A DNA stretch of 64,000 bases from Bacteroidaceae bacterium (GCA_017534535.1 JAFXVZ010000004.1:1-64000), one strand, 5' to 3'; shown: positions 18,595-28,061, counted from the stretch's first letter. Notes: generated from the letters alone by a model not told the origin. Translations and numbers: made by a program.

Positions 18595-20640
18595 TTATTG
18601 TACATTCCATTCTGCCGAGTCGTTACCATGAGCCGTACGTACCTCTACTTGGTTGACGCCCTTGTTCAGTTTCACATTTTCCCATACTACGGTAGCATAT
18701 GCGTCTGTCTTCTGAGTGCCCACCAACTTGCCATTGATATAAAGTTTCACGTTTGGAGCTGTTGTGAACACAATGATGTCTGTCAAATCCTCTTTTCTAT
18801 CTACATAGCGCTTAGAACAGAGATGTACTGTCTGCTCAGCCTTGTTCCAGTTGGCTTTGTAAAGGTAGAAAGCATCTTTGCGAGTCTGACGATTGTGTGT
18901 CACCAACCCCTTGTCGTTGATGTTGTTGGTATCACCCTCAGTACGCATGGAAGAAGCAAAGTCGAACATATTCCATACGTATGAACCCCAAATATAATCA
19001 CGCTCCGTAATCATCTTGATGTGCTTCATGTGAGAAACGGTTTGCTTCTCTTCTGGATGGAGTTTGCCACGAGGATTGTTATATTCCTTATTGTCTTCAT
19101 CGAAATTGCCCACATGCTGGTTGATGCTGGCTCCAGCTCCATATTCGCTGATGGAAATCTTGGCATTGGGATAGGTCTGATGCCAATTATCGAAGAAGGC
19201 CGCAAAATCGCCTATCTTACCATCGTACCAGCCAAAATACTTGTTCCACCCCATCACGTCAGTAATGAAATTGAAATCGCCTTCAAAGCAGGTAGCTGAT
19301 GTAGTGAGACGTACAGGGTCAAGCTGATGAGCTATGTCACTCAATTCTGCTGCGATAGCATTGTGACCACCAGGTACCTCGTTGAAGATACCCCAAAACA
19401 TGATACTTGGGTGGTTGTAGTTCTGGATAATCATTTCCTTGAGCTGCAAGCGCAAGTTGTCTTCAAATTCTTTATAAGCATTATAGCCTGTGATGAACGG
19501 AATCTCTTCCCACACCACGAAACCACGACGGTCGGCCTCCTCAAACATGAAATGAGCCTGTGGGTAATGAGCCAAGCGAAGAGCATTAACGCCCATCTCC
19601 TGAATGATGTTCAAGTCGGTAATGTGGTTCTCCTTCGTCAAAGCAGAAGCAATGCCTGCCCAGTCCTGATGACGAGATACACCACGCAACTTGAGGTGTT
19701 TACCGTTCAGGAAGAAGCCCTTATTCTCATCTACATAGAAATTGCGGAAACCAAACTGGTCTTCAACACGGTCTATCTCCTTACCTCCTTTCTTCAGGAT
19801 GGCAACTACTTTATATAAATATGGGTCGGCCATACCATCCCAAAGATGAGGATTGTTGACACCGGCATTGATGGTCACTTTATCGTTGTTGATGATGTTG
19901 CTTGTTTTGCTAATCACTACTTGGCCATTAGCATCTACCAATTGGAACTCAACTTCACAATCCTGATAGCCCGTTTTACTGGTAAGACGAATCTCCGCAC
20001 TTACTTCTCCACGTTCGGCCGTCAGCAATTTCTGCGTTACCTGTAAACCATCAGAACCGAAATAGAGCGGAGAGATGGCTACATCATCAGTAATGATGAG
20101 CCATGCATCGCGATACAGGCCACCATAAACATTGAAATCGCCACTGAGGGTAGCTACATCAAAACGGTGACTATTGTCGCAAGTAACCAACAGATAATTC
20201 TTCTGACCATAGGTAAGATAGTCGGTCAGCTCAAAGGTAAAGGCATTGTAGGCTCCTTTATGCTCACCCACCTGCACCCAGTTTACCTGCACATTGGCTA
20301 CAGAACCGGCTCCCTCGAACTTAACGAAGATGCGCTTGCCTTTCCAGCTCTCTGGCACATCAATCTCTTTCATATACGAACCTTCACCACGATAGTAACC
20401 TCCATCGTTCATAAAGTCCTCGTCATTATAGGTATGAGGCAGGTTTACTACCTTCTCACCCTTCGGCACAAAAATATTAGGATAGACGCCCCAAACGCCA
20501 AACGTTCCTTTTCTGAATTGCCACTCTTGATTGAGAGAGGAAACCTCTCTTGCGTTGACCATTGACCATTGGCCACTGAACACTATCAAGGTCAAAGCCA
20601 CCAACAAAACTTTAATTTTTTTCATAGTGTTATTCTTCAT
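18595..20640 (-). CDS. Glycoside hydrolase family 2, candidate beta-glucuronidase
   Basis: 681 aa (start could be the sixth codon, also ATG). A signal peptide ends near residue 30. GH2 sugar-binding, immunoglobulin-like and barrel domains follow. Acid/base E421 sits in WGIFNEV and nucleophile E499 in ISISEYG. Near the C terminus, N575-D-K577 followed by GLVT aligns by eye with the N-x-K motif that contacts the glucuronate carboxylate in beta-glucuronidases. Together with its location inside the hexuronate operon this favours release of glucuronate, although related GH2 beta-galactosidases can show similar sequence there. It lacks the long C-terminal domains of larger LacZ-like enzymes. Confidence 0.8.
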   Translation of the reverse strand: MKNNTMKKIKVLLVALTLIVFSGQWSMVNAREVSSLNQEWQFRKGTFGVWGVYPNIFVPKGEKVVNLPHTYNDEDFMNDGGYYRGEGSYMKEIDVPESWKGKRIFVKFEGAGSVANVQVNWVQVGEHKGAYNAFTFELTDYLTYGQKNYLLVTCDNSHRFDVATLSGDFNVYGGLYRDAWLIITDDVAISPLYFGSDGLQVTQKLLTAERGEVSAEIRLTSKTGYQDCEVEFQLVDANGQVVISKTSNIINNDKVTINAGVNNPHLWDGMADPYLYKVVAILKKGGKEIDRVEDQFGFRNFYVDENKGFFLNGKHLKLRGVSRHQDWAGIASALTKENHITDLNIIQEMGVNALRLAHYPQAHFMFEEADRRGFVVWEEIPFITGYNAYKEFEDNLRLQLKEMIIQNYNHPSIMFWGIFNEVPGGHNAIAAELSDIAHQLDPVRLTTSATCFEGDFNFITDVMGWNKYFGWYDGKIGDFAAFFDNWHQTYPNAKISISEYGAGASINQHVGNFDEDNKEYNNPRGKLHPEEKQTVSHMKHIKMITERDYIWGSYVWNMFDFASSMRTEGDTNNINDKGLVTHNRQTRKDAFYLYKANWNKAEQTVHLCSKRYVDRKEDLTDIIVFTTAPNVKLYINGKLVGTQKTDAYATVVWENVKLNKGVNQVEVRTAHGNDSAEWNVQ

Positions 20641-20748
20641 TATTCCTTATTCATTGTTCATTATTATGCTTCACATCAATTTTGTCGCGACTCGGCATAG
20701 TTCAAGCAAGCTTGCTCTGCCCTCGCTGCTCCAAAAAGTCATTATTCA
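20641..20748. other. Short intergenic stretch inside the hexuronate operon
   Basis: The gap between kdgK and the GH2 gene contains repeated ATTATTCATT-type words (20636-20670 and 20741-20752) and a GC-rich block at 20683-20735 that includes the palindrome CAAGCAAGCTTGC-like core. I see no gene. Such low-complexity words are common between Bacteroidales genes. Confidence 0.5.
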
Positions 20749-21774
20749 TTATCTCTGCACTCGGCCAGAGGCATCGCCTCCGGCAAGAGCCTCTACCTCA
20801 GCTACACTTACCATATTCACATCACCAGGAATGGTGTGCTTCAACGCCGAAGCTGCTACGGCAAACTCAAGTGCATCACCCTGTGTAGGCTTGGTGAGCA
20901 AACCATGAATCAAGCCTCCAGAGAACGAATCGCCACCTCCCACTCGGTCGATGATGGGGTTAATGTCATAGCGTTTTGACTCGTAGAATTCCTTACCGTT
21001 ATAGATCATTGCCTTCCAGCCATTATGCGTAGCCGAGAACGACTCTCGCAAAGTTGAAGCCACATATTGGAATCCAAACTCCTTCGCCATAGCCTCAAAG
21101 ATACCCTTATAACCAGCAGCATCGGTCTTTCCTCCAGTCACATCAGCCTGAGGCTTGAAACCCAAGCAAAGTTCGGCATCTTCTTCGTTGCCAATACACA
21201 CATCCACATATTGCATAAGGGGTTTCATCACACTCTGTGCCTTCTCCTTTGTCCATAATTTCTTGCGGAAATTCAGGTCACAGGAAACTGTTACGTTGTT
21301 GCGTTTAGCTGCCTCACAAGCCAGCTTCACCAACAAAGCAGCTTTATCGCTGATGGCAGGAGTGATGCCTGACCAATGGAACCAATCGGCCCCACGCATG
21401 ATGAAATCGAAGTCGAAATCCGAAGGATCAGCTTCTGCTATTGCAGAATGAGCACGGTCATATATTACCTTACTGGGGCGCATGGAAGCACCTGTCTCCA
21501 GGTAATAGATGCCCACACGGTCGCCACCACGAGCTATGTAGTCGGTCTTGACACCAAACTTGCGTAAGGAGTTAATAGCCGCTTGTCCTATCTCATGTTG
21601 AGGTAATTTGGTCACAAAAAAAGCATCGTGTCCATAATTGGCACAACTGACGGCCACATTGGCTTCACCACCTCCATATACAACATCGAAAGCATCGGAC
21701 TGAACAAAACGGGTATTGCCAAGCGTAGAAAGCCTAAGCATAATCTCACCCAAAGTAACGATTTTCTTTCCCAT
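20749..21774 (-). CDS. kdgK: 2-keto-3-deoxygluconate kinase
   Basis: 341-aa PfkB-family sugar kinase. The N-terminal substrate region GGEANVAVSC and the C-terminal signature DRVGGGDSFSGG, containing the catalytic aspartate, are intact. It phosphorylates KDG to KDPG, the substrate of the eda product downstream, and is the first gene of the minus-strand hexuronate operon (kdgK, GH2, SDR, uxuA, eda, uxaC). The last residues (GGDASGRVQR) are encoded within a repetitive GC-rich block and may be a recent extension. Confidence 0.93.
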   Translation of the reverse strand: MGKKIVTLGEIMLRLSTLGNTRFVQSDAFDVVYGGGEANVAVSCANYGHDAFFVTKLPQHEIGQAAINSLRKFGVKTDYIARGGDRVGIYYLETGASMRPSKVIYDRAHSAIAEADPSDFDFDFIMRGADWFHWSGITPAISDKAALLVKLACEAAKRNNVTVSCDLNFRKKLWTKEKAQSVMKPLMQYVDVCIGNEEDAELCLGFKPQADVTGGKTDAAGYKGIFEAMAKEFGFQYVASTLRESFSATHNGWKAMIYNGKEFYESKRYDINPIIDRVGGGDSFSGGLIHGLLTKPTQGDALEFAVAASALKHTIPGDVNMVSVAEVEALAGGDASGRVQR

Positions 21775-21801
21775 AAAATCTATTTTTTTTATTTATGGGA
21801 A

Positions 21802-21809
21802 CAAAATTA
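21802..21809 (-). promoter_or_regulatory. -7 box of the hexuronate operon
   Basis: On the minus strand TAATTTTG, matching TAnnTTTG, 28 bases before the kdgK start at 21774. A CTTG about 20 bases upstream may serve as the -33 element. No operator could be recognised. Confidence 0.5.
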
Positions 21810-21924
21810 CGAAAAAACAAGAGCAGAACAAAAAAAAGCTTGTCTATTTTAAACTGGAATAAGGTAATTTATACATAAGATACAAAAAAAAGACAGAAAA
21901 ACCAAAAAAGACAAAAAGATTTCA

Positions 21925-21932
21925 TATCTTTG
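21925..21932 (+). promoter_or_regulatory. -7 box of the glutamine amidotransferase-like gene
   Basis: TATCTTTG, matching TAnnTTTG, 22 bases before the ATG at 21954. The upstream region is an A-rich tract without a clear -33 element. Confidence 0.5.
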
Positions 21933-21953
21933 TAGGTCAAAATAATAGATTAT

Positions 21954-22778
21954 ATGATGAAGAAAGCATTATGTAGCCTGATGTTGGCTTTTGTCTGCAT
22001 CGGTGCGATGGCTCAGCAGAAGCCTTTAATAGGAATCAGTACGGGATATAGTGCGAGCGATAACTCAGCCAGCGTGAGATTCACCTATGTTGATGCAGTG
22101 GTAAACGCAGGTGGCATACCAGTATTAATACCTTTAACCAGAGATTCTTTGGCTGCCGCTGAGGTAATTAACAAGGTGGACGGACTCATCCTGAGCGGTG
22201 GCGAGGACGTTTATCCTTTCTTCTATGGTGAGGAACCTGCTGGGGCATTGGGTGGTGTGAACTATGAACGCGACCGCAGTGACATGTGGCTCTTGCAGAC
22301 AGCTGTGAAGCTAAACAAGCCTGTGCTGGGCATTTGTAGAGGTGAACAGCTCACCAATGTTACTATGGGTGGTACACTCTATCAAGATCTCCCTTCACAA
22401 TTCCCTAACCGTCCTGTTCTTCAACACGGTCAGCGTTCCAGTGGTACCCTGCCCATCCACCATGTGAATGTGGTGAAAGACTCCCATTTGTATGAAATCA
22501 TGCAGCAGGAACAGTTGGCTGTAAACTCATTCCATCACCAGGCAGTAAAGGATGTTGCCCCAGGCTTCAAGGTGGTGGCTACGGCACCCGATGGTGTGAT
22601 TGAGGCTATCGAGGGCTTCCCTCAGTACAACATCCTGGCTGTGCAGTGGCATCCCGAGTATTTCGCCCAGCAAGGCGAGGCGCAATGGATCAAGATTTTC
22701 GAGGACTTGGTTCAACGTGCTGGTGGTGTTCAATCAACCCTCAAGAAACCCAACATCAAACAACCAAGAATCAGATAA
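21954..22778 (+). CDS. Secreted gamma-glutamyl-GABA hydrolase-family (peptidase C26) protein
   Basis: 274 aa with a signal peptide ending near GAMAQ, so exported, which is unusual for the mainly cytoplasmic PuuD group but common in Bacteroidota. The class I glutamine amidotransferase fold is clear: nucleophile C128 in LGICRGEQ, oxyanion region LSGGEDVYP, and catalytic His-Glu in WHPE. It probably hydrolyses gamma-glutamyl amide bonds of an extracytoplasmic substrate. It is the first of three genes on the plus strand with short spacing (18 bp to the next). The second codon is also ATG and could be the true start. Confidence 0.88.
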   Translation: MMKKALCSLMLAFVCIGAMAQQKPLIGISTGYSASDNSASVRFTYVDAVVNAGGIPVLIPLTRDSLAAAEVINKVDGLILSGGEDVYPFFYGEEPAGALGGVNYERDRSDMWLLQTAVKLNKPVLGICRGEQLTNVTMGGTLYQDLPSQFPNRPVLQHGQRSSGTLPIHHVNVVKDSHLYEIMQQEQLAVNSFHHQAVKDVAPGFKVVATAPDGVIEAIEGFPQYNILAVQWHPEYFAQQGEAQWIKIFEDLVQRAGGVQSTLKKPNIKQPRIR

Positions 22779-22796
22779 CCCAATCTATATCGAACT

Positions 22797-23981
22797 ATGA
22801 AAAGACTGGCTACCCTCTGGATTGCATGCTTGTTAGCACTGATTGTCAAAGCACAAGACACCTATACCGTGCTTGTGTCATGCGACGGTTTCCGTTGGGA
22901 TATGCCCATTTTGTATGATGCTCCAACCATGGATCAACTCGCCAAAGAGGGTATTCAGTCGGATATGCAACCCTCCTATCCTGCCTCAACCTTCCCCAAT
23001 CACTATGCTATTGCTACAGGTCTTTATCCCGATCATAATGGAATAGTGAACAATTCTTTCTGGGATCCGGATTTGCAATTGACTTTCGCTACGGGCGACC
23101 CAATAACAGGTAAAGACTCTCGCTTTTTCTTAGGTGAGCCTATTTGGTTGACTGCTGAGCGTCAAGGGGTGAAATCGGCTACTATCTATTGGGTGGGTAG
23201 TGATTTGAAAGATGATAGTCGTCATGCTTCTTATTGGTATGATTATGGCAAGAGGCCATTGATATCTTATGAGGAACGAGTGCAGAAAGCTTTGGAATTC
23301 TTGCAGTTGCCTGAGCCGGAACGTCCTCATTTCATCATGGTCTATTTCGATGAACCCGACCACACAGAACATACCTATGGTCCCTACAGTGAGGAAACTC
23401 GTAAGGCTGTGAAGATGGCTGATGATGCTGTTGGGCAACTATGGGCTGGTTTGAAGAAGTTGCCTATTGCCGATAAAATCAACCTCATCGTGGTAGCAGA
23501 TCACGGCATGGCCTTGGAGGATCCCAGCAGGGTAATCAATCCACATGACTACCTGCAATCTGAGTGGTATGAAAGAATGCTCATCGGTATCCCTACCTCA
23601 ATCTTTACGAAACCCGAATATCGTGAAACGGTTTATAACACCCTGAAGGACCTGCCTCACCTCTCTGTTTGGAAGAAAGAGGATATTCCTGCTCATCTGC
23701 ACTATGGCACAAGTAAGCGCCTTGGCGATATCATCGTAGCTCCTGATTTGGGATGGGAATTCAGAGATACTGATCGTGGTGGTTTGGGAGCTCATGGCTA
23801 TGACCCTACAGATGTGGATATGCACGCCATCTTCCGTGCTGTAGGTCCTGCTTTCAAACAAGGCTACATCGCCCGTCAGTTTGAAAATGTGGACATCTAT
23901 AATTTGCTTTGTCACCTGATGGGCATTGAGCCTGCCCCCAATGATGGCAAATTTGAAAGAATTAAGATTATATTAAAGTAA
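22797..23981 (+). CDS. Secreted ectonucleotide pyrophosphatase/phosphodiesterase (alkaline phosphatase superfamily)
   Basis: 394 aa with an N-terminal signal peptide (cleaved near VKAQ). The NPP signature is present: DGFRWDM metal site, nucleophile T65 in ASTFPNHY, GLYPDHNGI, and later DEPDHTEH and VADHGM supplying zinc ligands. These enzymes hydrolyse nucleotide or other phosphodiester and pyrophosphate bonds outside the cytoplasm. It probably shares a transcript with the flanking genes. Confidence 0.9.
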   Translation: MKRLATLWIACLLALIVKAQDTYTVLVSCDGFRWDMPILYDAPTMDQLAKEGIQSDMQPSYPASTFPNHYAIATGLYPDHNGIVNNSFWDPDLQLTFATGDPITGKDSRFFLGEPIWLTAERQGVKSATIYWVGSDLKDDSRHASYWYDYGKRPLISYEERVQKALEFLQLPEPERPHFIMVYFDEPDHTEHTYGPYSEETRKAVKMADDAVGQLWAGLKKLPIADKINLIVVADHGMALEDPSRVINPHDYLQSEWYERMLIGIPTSIFTKPEYRETVYNTLKDLPHLSVWKKEDIPAHLHYGTSKRLGDIIVAPDLGWEFRDTDRGGLGAHGYDPTDVDMHAIFRAVGPAFKQGYIARQFENVDIYNLLCHLMGIEPAPNDGKFERIKIILK

Positions 23982-24014
23982 AACAAAATATTAACTATCT
24001 AAATAATTAGTATT

Positions 24015-24959
24015 ATGGTAAGTAGAAGAGATTTTTTAAAAGGAGCATCCTTGCTCACAGTAGGTGCTCTGTTCAGCAATTGTGCTAAGGCTGAAGCAGC
24101 TCCTAAGGGCGGCGGTCCTTTGGGTTTGCAGATTTATTCACTGGGTCCTGAACTCTCACAGCCAAGTTTGGCAGAGGGTTTGAAGAAAATCAAGGACAGT
24201 GGCTATAGCTATATCGAGTTGGCTGGCTATCGTGATGGTAAAATTGGTCAAGCTACTATGGCTGAGTTCAAGAAGATGGCTGACGATGCAGGTATCGAAA
24301 TCGTGAGCTCTCACCTCAACCCACCTGTACGCGACTACTCAAAAGACAACTTTGAGCAAATCAAGGACTTCTGGAAGAAAGCAACTGAAGACCACCAGCC
24401 TCTGGGTCTGAAGTACATGGTTCAGCCTGGTTTGCCTAACTGCAACAGTGCTGAAGACGCTCAGTTCGTAGGTGAAGTATTCAATGCAGCAGGTGAAATC
24501 ACTAAGGCTGCTGGCATCCAGTTCGGTTATCACAACCACAACTATGAGTTCAACAAGTTGGTTCCCGGTGGCACTGAGCCTATCAGCTTCGCAATCCGTG
24601 GCTTCCGTCCTGCAGAGGGTCAGCCAATGCCAAAGACTGTAGAGGAAATCTTCATCGAAAGCACCGACCCAAGCAAGGTAATCTTCGAGCTTGACGTTTA
24701 CTGGACAGTTATGGGTGGTCAGGATCCTGTAGAGTGGATTAACAAGTATGCTAACCGTATCCAGATGCTGCACATCAAGGATCGTCTGATCTTGGGTGAT
24801 AGCGGTATGATGAACTTCCCGAAGATCTTTGAGGCATTCTATAGTCATGGTCACAAGTACTTCTTCGTAGAGATTGAGGATACTCGCAGTGGCATCCAGT
24901 TCGACCGTGTAAAGGCAAGTGCTGACTTCTTGAACAACAGTGGTCTGGTAAAGAAATAA
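24015..24959 (+). CDS. Secreted sugar phosphate isomerase/epimerase-like TIM barrel (Tat signal)
   Basis: 314 aa. The N terminus has a twin-arginine motif RRDFLK followed by a hydrophobic stretch and a possible lipobox (LFSNC), so it is exported folded. The body is a xylose isomerase-like barrel (AP endonuclease 2 family), with metal-site motifs such as IELAG, YHNHNYEF, ELDVYW, MLHIKD and VEIED. The substrate is unknown; family members act as isomerases, epimerases or dehydratases on sugars or inositols. It ends the three-gene group and is followed by a strong terminator. Confidence 0.85.
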   Translation: MVSRRDFLKGASLLTVGALFSNCAKAEAAPKGGGPLGLQIYSLGPELSQPSLAEGLKKIKDSGYSYIELAGYRDGKIGQATMAEFKKMADDAGIEIVSSHLNPPVRDYSKDNFEQIKDFWKKATEDHQPLGLKYMVQPGLPNCNSAEDAQFVGEVFNAAGEITKAAGIQFGYHNHNYEFNKLVPGGTEPISFAIRGFRPAEGQPMPKTVEEIFIESTDPSKVIFELDVYWTVMGGQDPVEWINKYANRIQMLHIKDRLILGDSGMMNFPKIFEAFYSHGHKYFFVEIEDTRSGIQFDRVKASADFLNNSGLVKK

Positions 24960-24976
24960 TTCTTATTTCAGTACAT

Positions 24977-25017
24977 AAGCAAAGGTTGACCCATCATAGG
25001 TTAACCTTTGCTTTTTT
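24977..25017 (+). terminator. Rho-independent terminator
   Basis: An 11-bp stem AAGCAAAGGTT (24977-24987) with AACCTTTGCTT (25003-25013), followed by four more T. It lies 18 bp after the stop of the Tat-exported protein. Confidence 0.85.
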
Positions 25018-25031
25018 AAGAATCAATCATT

Positions 25032-25592
25032 ATGAAGAAAAATATTGGATCATATAATGCAGCCTTCCCTACCCCTATTGTGGTAGTGGGCGCTATGGTC
25101 AACGGCAAGCCTAATTGGTTTGAGGTTGCTTGGGTAGGTATTGGCGATGCCAGCATCATCACCCTAAGTGTCACCCCTACACATGAAACCTGCAAGGGCA
25201 TCAACGAGCATAAGGTATTGAGCATCAGTCTTACCGACGACATTATGCTGCAGCGTGCAGACTATGTAGGCATCGTCAGTGGTAGCAAGGTAGATAAGAG
25301 TAAGGTCTTCCCCTGGACCAAGGGTGAGCTCGGCGCCCCTATCCCTGACGAGGCACCTGTCACCATGGAGTGCGAGCTGCTCGACACCTATACCGATAAC
25401 GGCATGCACCTGCTGATTTGCAAGGTAGTGAACACCTTTGTAAAAGAAGAGTTCCTGGACGACAAGCAAAAGGTAGATTACAGTAAGCTAAAGCCCATAC
25501 TCTTCGAGCCTCGCTTCCAATATCTGCGCACTGGAGAGGTTGTAGGATCATGCATTCAGCCTGGCAAAGCCTATGCTGAAAGCTTAAAGTGA
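25032..25592 (+). CDS. Flavin reductase-like (FMN-binding) protein
   Basis: 186 aa, the typical length. It matches the flavin reductase-like split-barrel family that binds FMN: PTPIVVVGAM at the start, the central SVTPTHETCKGI segment and GEVVGSCIQPG at the end. It is cytoplasmic with no signal peptide. Members reduce flavin with NAD(P)H or act as small electron carriers; the physiological partner is not indicated by the neighbours. It is isolated between two terminators. Confidence 0.85.
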   Translation: MKKNIGSYNAAFPTPIVVVGAMVNGKPNWFEVAWVGIGDASIITLSVTPTHETCKGINEHKVLSISLTDDIMLQRADYVGIVSGSKVDKSKVFPWTKGELGAPIPDEAPVTMECELLDTYTDNGMHLLICKVVNTFVKEEFLDDKQKVDYSKLKPILFEPRFQYLRTGEVVGSCIQPGKAYAESLK

Positions 25593-25609
25593 AAGCAAAC
25601 AGAATGATT

Positions 25610-25643
25610 AAAGGGGGAGTAACTCTATAGTTACTCCCCCTTT
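25610..25643. terminator. Bidirectional terminator
   Basis: A perfect 15-bp inverted repeat (25610-25624 and 25629-25643) with loop CTAT; the stem contains GGGGG/CCCCC and ends in AAA/TTT. It lies between converging flavin reductase and GH43 genes. Confidence 0.9.
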
Positions 25644-25663
25644 TCCTCATTTAAACCATCATA

Positions 25664-27313
25664 TCAATAAGCAGGAACCGACTTGTATTCTGGCCCTGGC
25701 TTGTAGTCGAACCAGTCGATGGCAGCAACGGCTTGGGTGCCATCGTTGCCTTCGGCAAACCAACCAAAGAGCATGCCTGTAAAGCCTCCTAAAGTCTCAG
25801 TAGATAGGAAGAAACTGTCCATCTTACCCAATGGTTCAAATTGCTTGCCATCAGTACTGTAAGAGAAAGCATAGAAATCGTTGGTGACATCAATCTTAAG
25901 CTGAACAGCACCTTGAGGGTTTAACTTCACCGTGTTCGCTACATGTTTCAATGTGCCCAAGCGATAGCTTAATTCAATCTGCTGGTTGCCATCAGCTGTT
26001 CCCACTAATGCCACATCGTAGTGACCTCGGCTTTCCATATAGACGGTCAGACCAGCACGATCGCCAGCTTTGGCATTCTTCAATGCCATACTAGTAGTAA
26101 CAGTACAATTCACATCTGTCTGTCGGCGAGCTACGAATGTAGGTGTCTTGTTGGGGTCATCCAGCTTAATAGAGGTAGCCTTCAAAAGCAGTTGGTTATT
26201 GCTGTAGGTATAATTCTCCTGCACAGGATTATTGGTGTAAATCCACTCAAAGCCCAACTTCTTCCCCTGCTTAAAGTCAACATAGTTAGAAGCTTGTGGC
26301 ATAAGCACTTGTTTTAATGTAGAAGAATCACTCATATCCACATCTACCCAACCTTTGCCATTTACCACAGGCCAAGCATTCTCGTCCCAGCGGACAGGTG
26401 CCAGGCAGGTCTCACGACCCAACAGGTGATGCATCTTGCCCACCGTATCTCGAAAACCTAAATAAACCATCCACCATGAGCCATCGGCAGCCTGAATCAA
26501 GTCTGGGTGGCCAGTGCCTTGCAACACGCTTGAAACAGAATCCCTACGTTTTTGTGTTAAGATAGGATTAGAAGGATTACTAGTATAAGGCCCATCAATC
26601 TGGCGACTACGGGCAATGTTAACCTTGTGTCCCATCTCAGTGCCACCTTCAGCAATGAGCAGATAGTAATAGCCGTCTTTCTTATAAATATGCGGACCTT
26701 CTGGACTGCTATCACCATCGCCATCCCAGATGTTTCTTGACTTTCCTATCATTTGGAAAGTTTTCGGATCGAGTTCCACCAAAGCAATGTGGTTCATGGC
26801 ACTCCAGCAGAGATACATCCTGCCATCCTCCCAATACAGTGATGGATCAATGCCATTCACCCCCTCGATGAACACGGGATCGCTCCACGGACCAGCAGGA
26901 TTGTCAGCTGTTACTATAAAATTACCAGCCTTTCCGCCAAACATCAAATTAATGTTAGTGGTAATCATGTAGAATCGTCCCTCATGATAGCGGATGGTGG
27001 GCGCAAAGATGCCGCTGCTGGCACCTCCTCTACTTAAATCTACCTGTGAGGGTCTATCCAGCACATTACCTATCTGTTCCCAGTGAATCAGGTCTTTGCT
27101 ATGGAATACAGGCACGCCTGGGAAGAACTGGAACGAACTACATACTAGGTAGAAATCATCACCTACCCTGCATACACTGGGGTCTGGGTAATAACCAGGA
27201 ATCACTGGGTTCTGGAAACCTTTCTCTGTAATCTGCGCATTCTGCACATTCGTCTGACTGAATGCTGGCAGTGTCAAAACTGTCACCAGCAAAGTAATCA
27301 CTATCCTTCTCAT
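25664..27313 (-). CDS. Secreted GH43 beta-xylosidase/alpha-L-arabinofuranosidase
   Basis: 549 aa from the ATG at 27313 (MRRIVITLL), which gives a clean signal peptide ending at AFSQ; a longer frame to 27376 adds a non-conserved segment. The five-bladed propeller has general base D44 in YPDPS, a second aspartate in GIDPSLY and general acid E205 in SPEGPH. A C-terminal beta-sandwich (about 350-545) is the accessory domain common in two-domain GH43 enzymes. It acts on xylo- or arabinoxylo-oligosaccharides, consistent with the other xylan genes. It is monocistronic. Confidence 0.9.
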   Translation of the reverse strand: MRRIVITLLVTVLTLPAFSQTNVQNAQITEKGFQNPVIPGYYPDPSVCRVGDDFYLVCSSFQFFPGVPVFHSKDLIHWEQIGNVLDRPSQVDLSRGGASSGIFAPTIRYHEGRFYMITTNINLMFGGKAGNFIVTADNPAGPWSDPVFIEGVNGIDPSLYWEDGRMYLCWSAMNHIALVELDPKTFQMIGKSRNIWDGDGDSSPEGPHIYKKDGYYYLLIAEGGTEMGHKVNIARSRQIDGPYTSNPSNPILTQKRRDSVSSVLQGTGHPDLIQAADGSWWMVYLGFRDTVGKMHHLLGRETCLAPVRWDENAWPVVNGKGWVDVDMSDSSTLKQVLMPQASNYVDFKQGKKLGFEWIYTNNPVQENYTYSNNQLLLKATSIKLDDPNKTPTFVARRQTDVNCTVTTSMALKNAKAGDRAGLTVYMESRGHYDVALVGTADGNQQIELSYRLGTLKHVANTVKLNPQGAVQLKIDVTNDFYAFSYSTDGKQFEPLGKMDSFFLSTETLGGFTGMLFGWFAEGNDGTQAVAAIDWFDYKPGPEYKSVPAY

Positions 27314-27450
27314 AGTATTCAATTTTATCTTTGTGCAAAGATAACAATTTTTCATGAAAAAAAGAAACACTCGCAAAAGATTTCTCCTTCATTGACACCT
27401 TATTAATTTATAGAAGAGTAGAAGTATTTGGCAAAAATTACGTTCAAACG

Positions 27451-27481
27451 TTTGATATTTGAGAAATACTTCTTATATTAG
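27451..27481 (+). promoter_or_regulatory. Promoter of the regulator/kinase pair
   Basis: -33 TTTG at 27451-27454 and -7-like TATATTAG at 27474-27481 with 19 bp between them, close to the Bacteroidota consensus. The words CGTTTGA and ACTTCTTATATT recur upstream of the structured RNA at 29418-29440, but there with only 12 bp spacing. Confidence 0.6.
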
Positions 27482-27505
27482 CGGCATAGATTAAAACATC
27501 AAGAA

Positions 27506-28060
27506 ATGACTTTATCACCTTACATCAGAGAGCTTTTAAGCAAACGTTGTGCGCATCCCATCCACAATCCATCAGATTGTGAGTTCCTATCCCTTGATAT
27601 CCAAAGTAAGACAGGCATTCGCATAGGTGCCACCACATTGAAAAGATTGCTTGGCTTTGTTAGTGACGAACGCCAACCACATGCCAGTACGTTGGATCTC
27701 ATAGCGAACTACTTGGGATATACAGATTGGCAACAGCTTGACTTAGAAGACAAGAAAGGTAATTCTGGCTTTGATACCTTAGACGAAGAGATACGATCAG
27801 CTGATCTTCAAGTTGGCAACCAAGTAGATATACAGTATTCTCCTGAAAGGATAGTTGTTTTCAAATATCTTGGTGATTCTCGATTTCAAGTTGTCAATAG
27901 TCTGAACAGTAAGTTACGAATGGGAGATTACGTGTGCATTCAGAACTTCATCCTCCATCATCCCCTCTTCATATCTTCCGTTATCCGTGAAGGTCATGAC
28001 TTAGGACGATTTACTGCAGGCAGGATTTCTGGTCTTTCATCACTTAAAGTACTCAAATAA
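27506..28060 (+). CDS. Unrecognised protein with putative DNA-binding N terminus
   Basis: 184 aa, no signal peptide or membrane segment. Residues about 1-80 are helical, with a stretch (TGIRIGATTLKRLLGF, then HASTLDLIANYLGY) resembling an HTH-like domain found at the start of many uncharacterised Bacteroidota proteins. The C-terminal 100 residues look beta-rich, with VVFKYLGDSRFQVVNS and MGDYVCI. It ends 1 bp before the kinase gene, so the two are translationally close and almost surely work together, possibly as regulator and kinase. Function is inferred only from context. Confidence 0.7.
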   Translation: MTLSPYIRELLSKRCAHPIHNPSDCEFLSLDIQSKTGIRIGATTLKRLLGFVSDERQPHASTLDLIANYLGYTDWQQLDLEDKKGNSGFDTLDEEIRSADLQVGNQVDIQYSPERIVVFKYLGDSRFQVVNSLNSKLRMGDYVCIQNFILHHPLFISSVIREGHDLGRFTAGRISGLSSLKVLK

Positions 28061-28061
28061 A

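Noticed and set aside
20683..20752. Mobile element or riboswitch in the kdgK/GH2 gap
   Set aside because: Only short repeated words and a small palindrome are seen; no conserved structure or inverted ends.
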